Shown one piece after another: positions 1-10,395 of a stretch of DNA of 64,000 nucleotides. This DNA is from Magicicada septendecula (lineage: Eukaryota > Arthropoda > Insecta > Hemiptera > Cicadidae). The DNA lies in assembly GCA_034769895.1 (NCBI GenBank), contig CM068367.1, positions 124,285,927 to 124,349,926 on the forward strand. The letters run 5' to 3'. Position numbers and translations under genes: made by a program. Numbering within the stretch: position 1 is the first letter of the stretch; each line of letters begins with the position of its first letter. The notes beneath the pieces were generated by a model, which saw nothing but the letters and a program-made list of their open reading frames with translations, was not told where the DNA came from and ran no database searches.

Positions 1-954
1 GTAATTCGTTTATTTTCTCAAGGTCTTTCACCAAGAGGGCGGACGCTTCGTGACCACATATCGCATGATCATATCATACGATTCTGAGAGACGGACAGGG
101 AATGCTATTTATAAATATGTGCGAAAAACATTTAAAATGAGATGCCTAAGGTAGCTGATTTGATCAAACACGATAAGGTAGATTTACGTTGGTAGACGTT
201 GGAGTTGAGATTACAGACTACTTGGGTTGTCTGTTCTTCAAGTATAAACAGTGGAAATAGCATGCCTAGCTGGATGATCCTATGAACAGCAAAAGCGGAT
301 CTCAAAGATGAGTAACATGACAACCGAGGCTCTTAGGCTTCCGTCTTCCGACAAACAGACAGGAGAAGAATAAGATTCCATGACCGTGGAACCGGCTACA
401 AAACACGACAGTCTGTGTATACGTTGCACACTAGGTAGGTCTGAGAATGTCGTAATGTATAATGTCCACTGCTTCCAGGTCAACTACATTAAATCAATTG
501 ATGAAATGTCTATGTATCAACGAATGCGAGCATACATAGGCTAATGTCTACTATAACCTTTTGTCTATAAATACGTTTGGCCTTCACGTTACGTGTGCAT
601 AAAGTGAAATGAAACGACACTTTTGATTTGGCCGACACTTTTTTATGACGATTTAAAAATGGTCAGCAACACAATGAATTATGTCTGCACTCCTTACACA
701 TCTCCATTTTCTTCACCAGCCTCTTTGTTTCGTAGTTTTAGTCTATAACTTAGTCATCTTATTCCAACTTCGTCGTGGTTGTTTGCTAAACTGCTAAATG
801 TCATGTTCTGGACGACGCTTTTCAGTGTTTCCACCATTTTCAAGTCCTAAATCACGACAAAAAATATCCCGCTTGAACACGTATATATAATCGTGAACTG
901 GCTTCACGGCAAATCAAATTTGTAAACAATTCTACTTGCCACTGCCCTATTGGC
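1..954. other. AT-rich flank, no gene recognised
   Basis: No reading frame here has a recognisable domain or plausible length, and I see no terminal repeats or satellite units. It is treated as the left flank of the hAT element that begins at 955. Confidence 0.6.
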
Positions 955-3761
955 CAGTGGCGGCTCGTCAGGTGACGCAGGTGAAGCGCTGCTTCACCTA
1001 AAATAACTGGTTCAGTGTGTTTCTTTTTACACAAAATTATTTTCAATTTTGTGTTTAAAAATATTTTTTTAAATTAAATTTCGTCTGTATAATAATTAAA
1101 ATAACGTTTACACGCTATGGAAATAGGTTACAGAAGCTGGACATCGCTGCGATCCTAAGCCTACTGGTGGCGAAAAGTGCTGAGACCGTAGAAGCAGCTT
1201 TCTGCAACTTGTATACTGCATCACTTAATACGTCACTAACAATGCTTGGTTTATGACGGTTGCCATGACAACGTATAGCCGTATTCAGCGTTCCCCCACC
1301 CACGTGAAGCAGTCTCGCTGTGCTGTTTCTCAGTTGTGTACGTATACAGTGCTTTACCTATCCAGCGCGTTTGTTTTGTTCGTTGTATTTGATCGTGTGT
1401 GAAGTTTTTACCAGAATGATTCCTTCATATGACCCAGTATGTGTTTTATTAGAAACACCATTTTCAAGATGGAATAATGATGATAAGAAGAACTTTTAAG
1501 CTGTTAAAAACCTATGCCTATATTGAAAGTAAATAAAGTTGCAAAAATAAAGGGCAAGGTGTACAATCGCAACTTTAAACAAAATTGGTATTCAACGTTC
1601 GAGTGGTTGCGTGGCAGTTATTATTTAAATAAACTTTTTTGTATGCCCTGCTTAATTATTAGTGTTAAATCAAGTGCGTGGAATAAGAACGGCTTTGATG
1701 ATTTCGGTAACGTTACTCGTGCTCTTTCCAAACATGAAGGTTCTTCTGAGCACATGCTTTGTGCATTGAGTTTTTCAAAACTAAAGAAAAATTTAAGTAC
1801 TATCGAGGATGCTTTGAAAGAAAATTCTAGGTTGTATATTAAACACTTCAATGACAACGTTCGGCTTAACAGACATTTCATGCATCTTCCTATTCGTGCA
1901 GTTCTTTACTTGGGTAAACAAGAATTAGCATTTCGCGGTCACCACGAAGAGTTATCATCTATTAATCGCGGAAATTTTAAAGAACTGCTAGAAACCTTCG
2001 TATCGATAAGCCCTGTAAATATTCAAGAACACTATAAAAAAATCTTACCCGTCTTTGCCGGCAATTCTAAGACTATTCGGAATGTTCGGAATGAAATAAT
2101 TGACTGCATTTCACAATATATTGATGAGCACTTCGCAAAGGAAATAGAAGATAGTACATTTTATTCAATTCAAGTAGATGATTCCACAGACAATGTCCAC
2201 AAATCTCAATGTAGCATCATAATTAGATACGTTATTCCCGGAGGAAAGCTGGTGGAAAGATTTTTGGGATTTTATGATGTTAGTTCCAGTCGGACTGCCG
2301 ACACACTGTTTCACGTTGTGTTATAGTCCCTCGAAAAATTTGACTATAAATCAAACTTATTCCCCAGTGTTTTGATGGTCAGGGGAAAAATCAAAGAAGT
2401 AGTGCCACAAGCGGTTTTTGTTCACTGCATGGCGCATCGTTTGAATCTAGTGCTACAACAAAGCTGCAACATCATTTCGCAATGTCGGATATTTTTTGCA
2501 ACTGTTAACGGTTTACCGTCTTTTTTCCACAGTTCTGCTAGGCGAACTTACGCAGTAGACACAGTCGTTGGAAGACGAATCCCTACTTCCATTATTAAGC
2601 GATGGAAGTCTAATTCCAAAATTGTGAATAGCCTACTATATATAACGAATGGGATTCATTAAAAGAAGTATTCACTAAAATTGTGAACGATTCAAATTAT
2701 GATCAAACATCAATTAGGCAGAGTGATGGCTTCTTAAGTAAATTTAATGATTTTGAATTTACGCTTTTGATTGTCGTTTTTAACGATATTTTTGGAGCCA
2801 CGGATGCTCTCTTCGATGTGCTACAAAAGAATCATTTGACATTAATTTCTGTATCTCGCAAGTTAAAAATACGCAAACACTCATAAATAGCAAAAGAACT
2901 GATGATGCATTTATGAAAATTTTCGATTTAGCTGCTTCAAAAACAACAGCTCCAACTGAATACCATGAATGGCAGAAAAGAATTACACTCACACGAGATC
3001 AACTTTTTGAAAAATACAACATTCTGTATTATGAAATTTTAGATAACCTTTCAGTACAAATAGCCACACGTTTTAATGATATGGAAAAGCTTCAGTTTGT
3101 TACATTAATGGATACTTCAGAGTTCGTAACGTATTTTGAAAACTTTCCCACGGATGCATTAAGTAAATTAAAGGTGTGCTACCCTAATCTGTTTACCGAT
3201 TTCCAAAGACTGAAAAACGAATTACAGCTTATTTATGAGGATAAGCAATACAGACAAATGGAAACACTAAACTTGATGGAACTTTTAGCTGTCAACAGGA
3301 ACATCTTTAAAGAAGCTTACAAACTGTTTTGTTTAATAGTAACTATTCCATCCAAAAGCGTTTCCGTAGAACGAAGTTTTTCTTGTTTAAAAAGAATAAA
3401 ATCATACCTGCGCAATACAATGACAGAGAACAGACTTACTAACTTATCAAAAATTTCCATAGAAAAGGAACTGTTAAACGAATTAAATAATGTACAACCA
3501 TTTTATGACGACATTATCGACAAGTTTGCATATTTGAAAGAGAGGAGAATTGACCTTGTGTTCAAGAAATAAAATGCAAGCGTGTAAGTACTTACTATTT
3601 TTAACTACTTTATTTGTAAATTTTATTAACATACTTTTCTTTTGTCTCCATATGTTATTCATGATTCCAAAACAGGAAGAAAGATATTCACATAAATGAT
3701 TGGGGGGGGGGACTGCCACCGATTCTGCTTCACCAATCCTCGAATCCACGAGCCGCCACTG
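955..3761 (+). mobile_element. hAT-superfamily DNA transposon, decayed
   Basis: The two ends carry a perfect 14-bp terminal inverted repeat: CAGTGGCGGCTCGT at 955-968 and its reverse complement at 3748-3761. CAGTGG-type ends are typical of hAT elements, and the interior encodes a hAT transposase in pieces (1416-3572). Just inside the left end there is a perfect 9-bp hairpin with a 3-nt loop (979-999, AGGTGAAGC/GCTTCACCT), and GCTTCACC recurs near the right end at about 3727-3734. A ten-base G run lies at about 3702-3711. The 8 bases outside each end (CTATTGGC and CTTAATAC) match at only three positions, so no convincing 8-bp target duplication survives. The element is about 2.8 kb, a normal size for an autonomous hAT, but is now inactive because the transposase is broken. 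Confidence 0.9.
1416..3572 (+). pseudogene. hAT transposase pseudogene (TTF zinc finger, DUF4371-like core, hAT dimerisation domain)
   Basis: This would catalyse cut-and-paste transposition of the surrounding element. In order: an N-terminal start at 1416 (LLETPFSRWNNDDKKNF) that hits TAA at 1497; a frame from 1514 with a TTF-type zinc-finger signature (NWYSTFEWLRG, LFCMPCLI, HEGSSEHM) and the RNase-H-like core (DDSTDNVHKSQCSIIIRY) up to a TAG at 2324; a frame at 2372-2662 with the VHCMAHRLNLVLQQSC block; a short frame at 2683-2886; and a frame at 2913-3572 ending in the C-terminal dimerisation signature (PSKSVSVERSFSCLKRIKSY). The YDGAS-like block expected between 2326 and 2372 is missing, which suggests a small deletion besides the stops and frameshifts. 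The relatives are the animal proteins often labelled zinc finger MYM-type protein 1-like, which are hAT transposases. No single open product is possible. Confidence 0.88.
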
Positions 3762-3808
3762 CTTAATACACTACTCCTAATTGGTTTGTACATTTGGTAA
3801 GCGATGTA

Positions 3809-3831
3809 GGGGAGATTGGCCTAAAATGACA
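3809..3831 (+). repeat. Left terminal inverted repeat of the Tigger-like element
   Basis: It pairs with 6996-7018 with one mismatch, and TA lies immediately outside each. The inner part (CCTAAAATGACA) is the motif repeated inside the element and is the likely transposase recognition sequence (inference). Confidence 0.9.
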
Positions 3832-4082
3832 CACTGGGGTAAAATGACATAGCAGTAGTTTCTAGAAAGGTCCTTGTATGAGCACAGTGAAAACAATATT
3901 TTCATTCCCAGCAGTTGGCAGCAGCACTGCTCACGTGATCTCAGTGTGCTGGCTGCATTAGTTTTCTAGCCGTGAGTGTTGTCTGGAATCAGTCAAAAAG
4001 TTTTTTTTAAACTAATCAGTAATTATTTTTTGTAAATTACACGACTGTTGTTGAGGAGCAAAGACTACGTCCACAAGATAAG

Positions 4083-4723
4083 GTAAGCTTTTACTGTTAT
4101 TATGAACTATATTTAAAATTTCGTATTAATCTAATAACCTAGCATTGAGATTATAATTTTGTTGTTGTCATTCAGGGTAAAATGACACATGTACAGTCAG
4201 GGCAAAATAGCATACTATGTCGTTTTACCCTGATGTATGTCATTTTATCCATAGAGTAAAGTACTTTTGAATCTCATGTAAAAGTTTATTATTAATTACT
4301 CACATTTGGAAATAAATGTTATTTATTATGCAGTCTAAATAAATAACAGAATTTTGAAATATTATTAAATTAATATCAATTAGATTAATTTTTGATAGGC
4401 AGATTATTATTACTTGAGTGAAAAAGTTTAGGTAAAGTTAAAAGTTAAATACTACCTTTACTTCTAAAATTCAAAGATTTTACTTTGTAAGCAATTTTTG
4501 TGAATGTATATGTCATTTTCTACAAATTGTAGGCTACAAGTTACATGTCTGTACATGCGTGTTGGTATGAGTATGTGTGTGTGTTTAGAATTAGTAAAAC
4601 GTTATGTTAATTTTTAGTGTACAGCTCAGTAAACAAATTATATTTTGTTGAGCTGAGCTCCGTAAATAGTAGGCCTATATATTTTTATTTACTTTTAGAC
4701 AAATAAGGGTGATTTATTTTCAG
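4083..4723 (+). other. Possible 5' UTR intron of the Tigger-like transposase
   Basis: An AAG|GTAAGC donor at 4080-4088 and a TTATTTTCAG acceptor at 4714-4723 lie immediately before the ATG at 4724. Removing this segment would join a short leader inside the element directly to the start codon. It is read from splice consensus only, with no transcript evidence. Confidence 0.35.
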
Positions 4724-6508
4724 ATGGTGTCCAAGTATAAACGCAAAACAACAAGGCAGTCATGGAATGAAGATTCTATGATGAGGGCAATCGAAGCAGT
4801 AAAAAAGAAAGAAATGGGGTGGTTGAAAGCATAAAAAATATTTGGAGTGCCCCAGGCTACACTAAGAAGACGAGCTGAAGGAGGTAAAAATAAATTATTT
4901 CGTGGTTGTGAAAAGCGCTTAGGCCGCTTCCAAACGACATTCAGTTCTGAAACAGAAAAGGAGCTTTTGTCCCATCCACAACTTCTTGAGTCACGTGGAT
5001 TTGGATTAACTCCTACAGATGTCCGCACACTTGCATATCAGTTAGCGGAGAAGAATGGTCTGCAGCATCGTTTTAATAATGAAACCCAAAAAGCAGGATG
5101 GGACTGGCTAGCTGGATTTCGCAAACGAAATCCAGGCATTTCATTGAGGAAGCCTGAAGGAACAAGTTTCGCTCGCGCCTCTGGCTTTAACAAAGAAGCT
5201 GTCATGACATTTTTCAATACTTTTGAAAAAGTGCTTGCAGAAATTAACATTCCACCCAACAGAATTTATAACATGGACGAGTCTGCCTTAACGACAGTTC
5301 ATGATCCACCAAAAGTGTTTGCCAAAACTGGTAAAAAACAAGTCGGGGCCATTACCAGTGGAGAAAGAGGATCTCACGTGACAGTTGTTTGTGCAGTGAG
5401 TGCAACGGGTCATTATATTCCCCCAGTCTTCATTTTTGCCAGAAAAAATTTAAAGCACGAGTTATTGGATGGTGCACCTGTGGGTTCCATTGGATTAGTG
5501 CAAGAAAAAGGTTGGATGACGGGTGAACTTTTCGAAAAGGTGCTTAAACATTTTGTCAATCATGCGAAGCCATCAGTAGATGACAAGATACTTTTGATAA
5601 TTGATGGCCATACTAGCCATAAACAGTTACCAGTCCTGGAGTATGCCAAAGAAAATGGAATTGTGTTAGTGTGCCTGCCCCCACACTGTACACACCATAT
5701 GAAGCCACTGGATGTGGGTTTTTATGGGCCACTGAAAAATTACTATACTCAAGAAGTCCACAAGTGGCTGAGAAACCACCCAGGTAGAGTCGTGACTCAG
5801 TACCAGATATGCTCTCTCTTCACTGGGGCATACGGTAAAGCAGCAACCATTCATATCGCTCAAAGTAGTTTTCAGAATACGGGACTCTACCCATTCAATC
5901 GAGACATTTTTCCACAACATCTTTTTGTTCCGAGTGAAACAGCGCAAGATGACGTTGTGACATCTGTGCAAGCCCCAGTCAACGATGATTTTCAGCATTC
6001 TACAAAATCATCGTCCGATAATGGAAGTTTGAAGCCTGGTCAAGATAGTGAAAACATCGTCTCAGGTGCATCCGGTGAGTCTAGTCCGGGACCATCAACC
6101 AGTGGCAACACAGCAAAAGTGTCAATTGAAAGCGTCTCACCAGTGCCTGTAGCTTCTTCCACAGCAAAAAGGCGTCGAGGAAGAGAGAATGAAACTGTCC
6201 TTACAAGCAGTCCCTATATTAAGGAAAAGAAGGATAAGCATGCAGAAAAAATCAGGATAAGCCAAAAGTCAGCTAAGAAACGCCTTGCGTTTACCCCAGA
6301 TGACACGAATGAAGAGATACTTTTTGGTGACGGTATAGCTGATGATGACTACGACGCAGCATGCATTTACTGCAACGACCTTTTTACACGTTCAAAAGCA
6401 TTTGAAGTTTGGCTTCAGTGTACTCAGTGCAAAAGATGGACTCATGCAGAGTGTGCGGGACTCAATAAGCGTGCAAAAATGTTTGTGTGTGAAATATGTA
6501 AGCCTTAA
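4724..6508 (+). pseudogene. Pogo/Tigger-like transposase with one premature stop and a C-terminal PHD-like finger
   Basis: Read from ATG at 4724, the frame gives 594 codons with a single TAA at 4832-4834 (codon 37), inside the N-terminal Psq/CENP-B-like helix-turn-helix (context LKA-stop-KIFGVPQATLRRR). After it comes a second DNA-binding-like region (about residues 90-150, GWDWLAGFRKRNPGISLRKP), then the DDE/DDD endonuclease core with Asp at about 185 (YNMDESALTT), 294 (LLIIDGHTSH) and 330 (MKPLDVGFYGPLK), a DD35D spacing. Residues about 400-470 are Ser/Pro-rich and low complexity. The C-terminus (about 547-593) has a Cys4-His-Cys3 PHD-like pattern: CIYC, CTQC, H, C, then CEIC. An open frame can be read from GTG 4847, but that is a Val codon in a eukaryote, so 4724 is the better start. 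Apart from codon 37 nothing looks broken. A sequencing error, stop readthrough or splicing around the stop are alternatives. Confidence 0.88.
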
Positions 6509-6995
6509 AAATCTGGGTGGCTCTGTAAGTGCCATTTTGAGCTACAGATATTGTCTCAATTTTGTTTATAATACTGTAGCAGAGAGATTTTTAATTTTTA
6601 AGTCATATATTTAAATTTTTTGAATGCGATTATTTTTTTACATTATTTCTTAGGTTTACAATGCAAAGTAAGCATAGTGTGCTGCAATATACAATAGAAA
6701 ATTTAGTTAATGTAGTAATTTTATTTTATTTTCATACATATAAGTATGTTAGTGAAAATTGAATTAAACTCTTAACATTCATAATTATTATGGCCTATGT
6801 CATTTTACCCTTGAGTGAGCCTAAAATGACATAGAAGCAGTATTTTTTTCATTTGTAAATTTTACATATTATTTATTAAATTAAAATTATCAAAAATAAA
6901 TATGCCAAATAGAACATACAAAAGTTACTTTTTAGCTATCCTGTATTCTTTCAGAATTTTTTTCCTGGGCAACACAATAACAATTTAAAATGGTA

Positions 6996-7018
6996 TGTCA
7001 TTTTAGGCCAACCTCCCC
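6996..7018 (-). repeat. Right terminal inverted repeat of the Tigger-like element
   Basis: Reverse complement of the left end apart from one base, followed by the flanking TA at 7019-7020. Confidence 0.9.
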
Positions 7019-7692
7019 TAGAGCAGACTCTATTTTTCCACATTCCATTTGTCTTGGGTTAGACCACAAAGGGTTAGCTGCCTAAATAAAGCAAAAGAGA
7101 GGAGATATCAAATTCCGGTCGTGAAAAATGTGAAGAATATTTTATTTTTGTACGACTTACAATGGTGTGGTGTCGGAAGAAAAACTTGACACTTCAGTTT
7201 TTGGTTAATTAAAAATAACGATTTATTAAGAATTTTTTGATAGACAAATCAATCTACTTGCATCGACTGAAAAAATTAATTGACCGCAAATTTTAATTGA
7301 CGGCTTCCTTAGAAAAGAAAGAGAAAGAAGAAGCGAACACAGCAGCAGAACTTCCGAGAATTTTTTTGTACAAACGCTCACGCAAAGTTGCTGAACTGAG
7401 AAACAATTAACGGCGATAGTTAATTAAAGTCGGACAAGGACTCGGTGTCATTCAGATTAATCAACAACGACACACTACGCAGTGAAGTCTGCTAACTTAT
7501 AGTAGTTAACGTACGTACGCTAATGTTGATTTAAAAAATCAACAATGAAAGGTACCGAAATGCCATGCAAGTTTTGAACGGTTCATCGGTGCCAAGGCCG
7601 ATGTTAAAATATCGATTTTTTCGAAACTCGATACAGGATATAAATAAATAAGAATCGATGCTTGCATCTAATTCCAATAATACAATAACGTG

Positions 7693-7693
7693 A

Positions 7694-7734
<41 letters not shown>

Positions 7735-7735
7735 A
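7693..7735 (+). repeat. (AGT)n microsatellite
   Basis: About 14 uninterrupted AGT units followed by a short AAT run. Confidence 0.95.
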
Positions 7736-8830
7736 TAATAAAATACTTTTATAAAATAATAATTTTTTCTTCAGTAATTTTTTTCTGGGTTTCACTCGCC
7801 TCTACAATCTTCAGATCCACACAATGGTACAGAAGAGACATCCAATACAGAAACAGGGGGTCAAGTGTGATACAATGTTTCTTCAATCCTATGTCAGAGT
7901 TGAATATACATAATTCGTCTTGACGGATTTTAGTCAGTTTAATTAAATAGCACACTGTGAATAAAGTAGATTAGAAAACATTGTTTGAAATTAGTTCATG
8001 TAGTAAATCAACTGCATGAAACTAATGCGGTAGGTCAGACATTTACGAGTGGAAGAATTTTGTTCTTCATTACCGTGCGAAATATCTTTTTATCAGTAAA
8101 GTAATCAAGGCTGTCAATAGGCCTATAGACATTGGCAACTTTAGTACACCTACAAACGGGACTACATCAATCTCTATATGGCCACCATGAATCTAAGCTT
8201 TCCCCGTAAAGTGTAGCTCGGAACTCTTAACCGACGGCCATGGCAGTCCACTAAATCCATGGGGAAAGTCTCCAAAAAATAGAGCAATGTGATTTCTTCT
8301 AGTCGACAATGGACTATAAGCTTGTAATAAGCTTACATAAAGCTTTCATGATTAAACCTAAAGCTCTACAACCTAATAAACTTGTTAGTCCACTCACGAC
8401 AGGAACATCCCCTAAACTCTATCGATAGACTTTTTAGAATACTCATAATTTCTGTTTCAAACAACAGAAACATACTCTAAATTATTTCGAACCATTCTAA
8501 GTGATTCCCAGTCCTTTTAATACATCCCATATTTCTTCCGGTTTTGGAGATATTTTCAATGTCCTTCAAGGAAGAGCATCCTCGAGTCCATAAGAGGCCC
8601 AAGATCTGCTGCTTATTCTTTTCTCTACAGTCTCGCCGTTGATCTTACAAGCAAAACTTGATGAACGTCTTAAGGTGTAAGGTACCTTATAAGGTAATCG
8701 TGCAGGTCAAAAAGTATAAGGTACATACGTTTACCGTACGTTTACGGTCTTCCACGCGTTTACCGTAATTTTTGGTCATCCGTTAAGTGACCGTTACCAC
8801 TTTTGTTACAATTAAGGGACAAAATTCCTT

Positions 8831-8871
8831 AGAAGAAGAAGAAGAAGAGGAGGAGGAGGAGGAGGAGGAAA
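8831..8871 (+). repeat. (GAA)n(GGA)n compound microsatellite
   Basis: About five GAA units pass into about seven GGA units. It could be an old LINE tail, but no coding remnant is visible directly upstream. Confidence 0.9.
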
Positions 8872-9059
8872 ATAACTCATCAGGAACAAAATACTGATAA
8901 GTGATACACAAGTCTCTTGACAAAGTTTCACATTTTCACTGTCTAGTAAGCGATATCAGTTGTGAGAAAGATTACAATGTTATAAATAAAATTTAATCCA
9001 AAATATATTTTATAGATTCCAGGATACCATAGAAACGATTATAAAACGTCCCAATACAT

Positions 9060-9445
9060 TTCTGCAGAGTTACTATTCCATAGTTGCTTTATGGTTCGGA
9101 AACGTGGATATTTACAAAACGAGACTTGAGTGGGATAACAGCGGTTGAAATAATAGTTTTAGAAATGTGGTGAGAGGATACTGTAACGGACCAGAGAGGA
9201 CAGATTAAGCAGCCAAGATATAACAGATGAAATGGAAAAACGTTTAGTGACAGAGACAATAAAAAAAATGGAAAACATACGAAAGTATGGACAAAAGGGA
9301 AATCTTAGTTCCGAATTCAGAAGCAGAAGAGTCGGTAGACCACGAAAAATGAGGGAATGACACAACGAGAATAGGAAACGTTTGTAGCCCAATCCTAGAA
9401 AGGAGAAGAATAACAAGGAGAAGATAAGAAGAAGAAGAAAATTCT
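9060..9445 (+). pseudogene. 5'-truncated non-LTR retrotransposon 3' end (post-RT region)
   Basis: The forward translation around 9080-9200 reads FCRVTIP-stop-LLYGSETW then IFTKRDLSGITAVEIIVLEM and, after a stop, EDTVTDQRGQIKQ. This matches the usual LINE C-terminal pattern after the reverse transcriptase domain (FYKV...LLYGSETWTLTKRD...AAEMRFLR...). A later frame holds RRVGRPRK at about 9330-9350, the GRPRKRW-type motif that follows in intact copies. The piece ends in an A/G-rich GAAGAAG tail at about 9400-9443. Several stops and frameshifts make it inactive, and the 5' truncation is typical of LINE insertion. The clade cannot be fixed from this piece. Confidence 0.7.
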
Positions 9446-10134
9446 TTTTCACTGATACCTGCTAATCGCGTTAAGCTTTCAGAATATTTTTTATAGATTA
9501 ATTTTCCATCTATACAAAAAAAATAGCTTTTTATTTTTCATCTTTCGACTCATTAAAACCCTTCTCTACTTTCGACTCTTCCATATCTATTCACTCGTTT
9601 TCCCTACGGCCGGAACAATAAAATCTTTCTTTTTGTCTTTTCCAAATTTTTACAGCATCTGAGCACTAGGTTTTTTTAAAGTCGTTTTACTCCACATAAA
9701 GAATTTCGCTAAAGCATTCATAGCTCCATGTGCGTATTTTAAAGCTTTTTGTGTTATTTTTTTGTAAAAGCTAATTTACGTAAAAAGTTACGTAGGCCTA
9801 ATTAAGGAATAGGCATAACAATTCTAACTGTGCCAATTAAACTCCCATTGACGAGTTAAATGTAATTTTTACTTTCTAGTGTAACATGAGCGTTTACTTT
9901 TTATTGTTCTGTCTAATGTCGGAACTGATCAACAGCTTACTTATACCCTACATCGGTAGGCCTAACTGACTTAACTTTCAGATATCCGTCTACTGGACAT
10001 GTCTGCGTTAACTCCGATTTGTTTCACTTTGATCTTGCATTGCACGGTCTCACAAGCATAAACACTTTTTTCTTTTTCTTTTTTTTACGACACTTTCACT
10101 TTACTCCGGATGAAGCGGTGTTTCTTCCTACTGT
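9446..10134. other. AT-rich spacer, no gene recognised
   Basis: I see no domain-bearing frame or repeat structure between the LINE remnant and the palindrome that starts near 10135. Confidence 0.55.
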
Positions 10135-10228
10135 CTTTTTATAATTTTATAAAGAAAACTAAAAACTTGTTTTCGTGATTTTCACTCGTCATTTATTTAA
10201 AAAAAAAAATAATACAACCACGACAGCT

Positions 10229-10254
10229 GTTTCGGCACACAGTGCCTTCTTCAG
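10229..10254 (-). ncRNA. Hammerhead-ribozyme-like motif, left palindrome arm
   Basis: On the minus strand it reads CTGAAGA, one extra A, GGCAC, a 3-nt loop, GTGCC, GAAAC. This resembles the hammerhead core (CUGANGA, stem II, GAAA). The single extra base between CUGANGA and stem II departs from active hammerheads, so activity is doubtful. Confidence 0.25.
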
Positions 10255-10305
10255 ATGGTAATAGCTGACTGACTAAGTAATAGCAGACTAAGTCAGCTAT
10301 TACCA

Positions 10306-10332
10306 TCTGAAGAAGGCACTGCGTGCCGAAAC
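10306..10332 (+). ncRNA. Hammerhead-ribozyme-like motif, right palindrome arm
   Basis: Mirror copy of the motif at 10229-10254, with loop TGC instead of TGT. It has the same extra base before stem II. Confidence 0.25.
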
Positions 10333-10395
10333 AGCTGTCGTGGTTGTATTATTTTTTTAAATAAATGACGAGTGAAAATCACGAAAACACGTTTT

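Larger units (their letters stand above)
3809..7018 (+). mobile_element. Pogo/Tigger-type Tc1-mariner superfamily DNA transposon, nearly intact
   Basis: The element is 3210 bp and is bounded by TA on both sides (3807-3808 and 7019-7020), the target duplication expected for the Tc1/mariner/pogo superfamily. The left end reads GGGGAGATTGGCCTAAAATG and the reverse complement of the right end reads GGGGAGGTTGGCCTAAAATG: one mismatch, and the match continues a few bases further. Copies of the internal TIR motif (TAAAATGACA and its complement) also lie at 3836-3848, 4176-4189, 4215-4230, 4236-4250, 6796-6810 and 6819-6834. It encodes one transposase (4724-6508). The precise ends and high TIR identity suggest a fairly young copy. 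Confidence 0.93.
7021..9055. other. Non-coding spacer with microsatellites, no gene recognised
   Basis: AT-rich DNA between the Tigger-like element and a LINE remnant. It contains two simple repeats listed separately. The short open frames near 7604-7955 are products of the AGT repeat. Confidence 0.6.
10135..10395. repeat. Foldback palindrome, right arm split by a composite-repeat insertion
   Basis: The left arm (about 10135-10270) and the reverse complement of about 10290-10395 are nearly identical over more than 100 bp (for example AATACAACCACGACAGCTGT against ACAGCTGTCGTGGTTGTATT). The outermost part of the right arm, beginning AGTTTTCTTTATAAAG, is found only after the composite element, at about 12021-12047. 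The palindrome is therefore older than the element at 10396-12020. Each arm contains a CTGAAGA...GGCAC...GTGCC-GAAAC motif. It may be a foldback transposon or part of an inverted Penelope-like repeat; no coding capacity is present. Confidence 0.85.

Noticed and set aside
947..3769. 8-bp target duplication of the hAT element
   Set aside because: The flanking octamers CTATTGGC and CTTAATAC agree at only three positions.
4847..6508. Transposase starting at position 4847
   Set aside because: The codon is GTG and the frame continues in the same phase upstream to an ATG at 4724 that supplies the helix-turn-helix, broken only by one TAA.
7604..7923. Poly-leucine and poly-valine frames
   Set aside because: They are translations of the AGT microsatellite.
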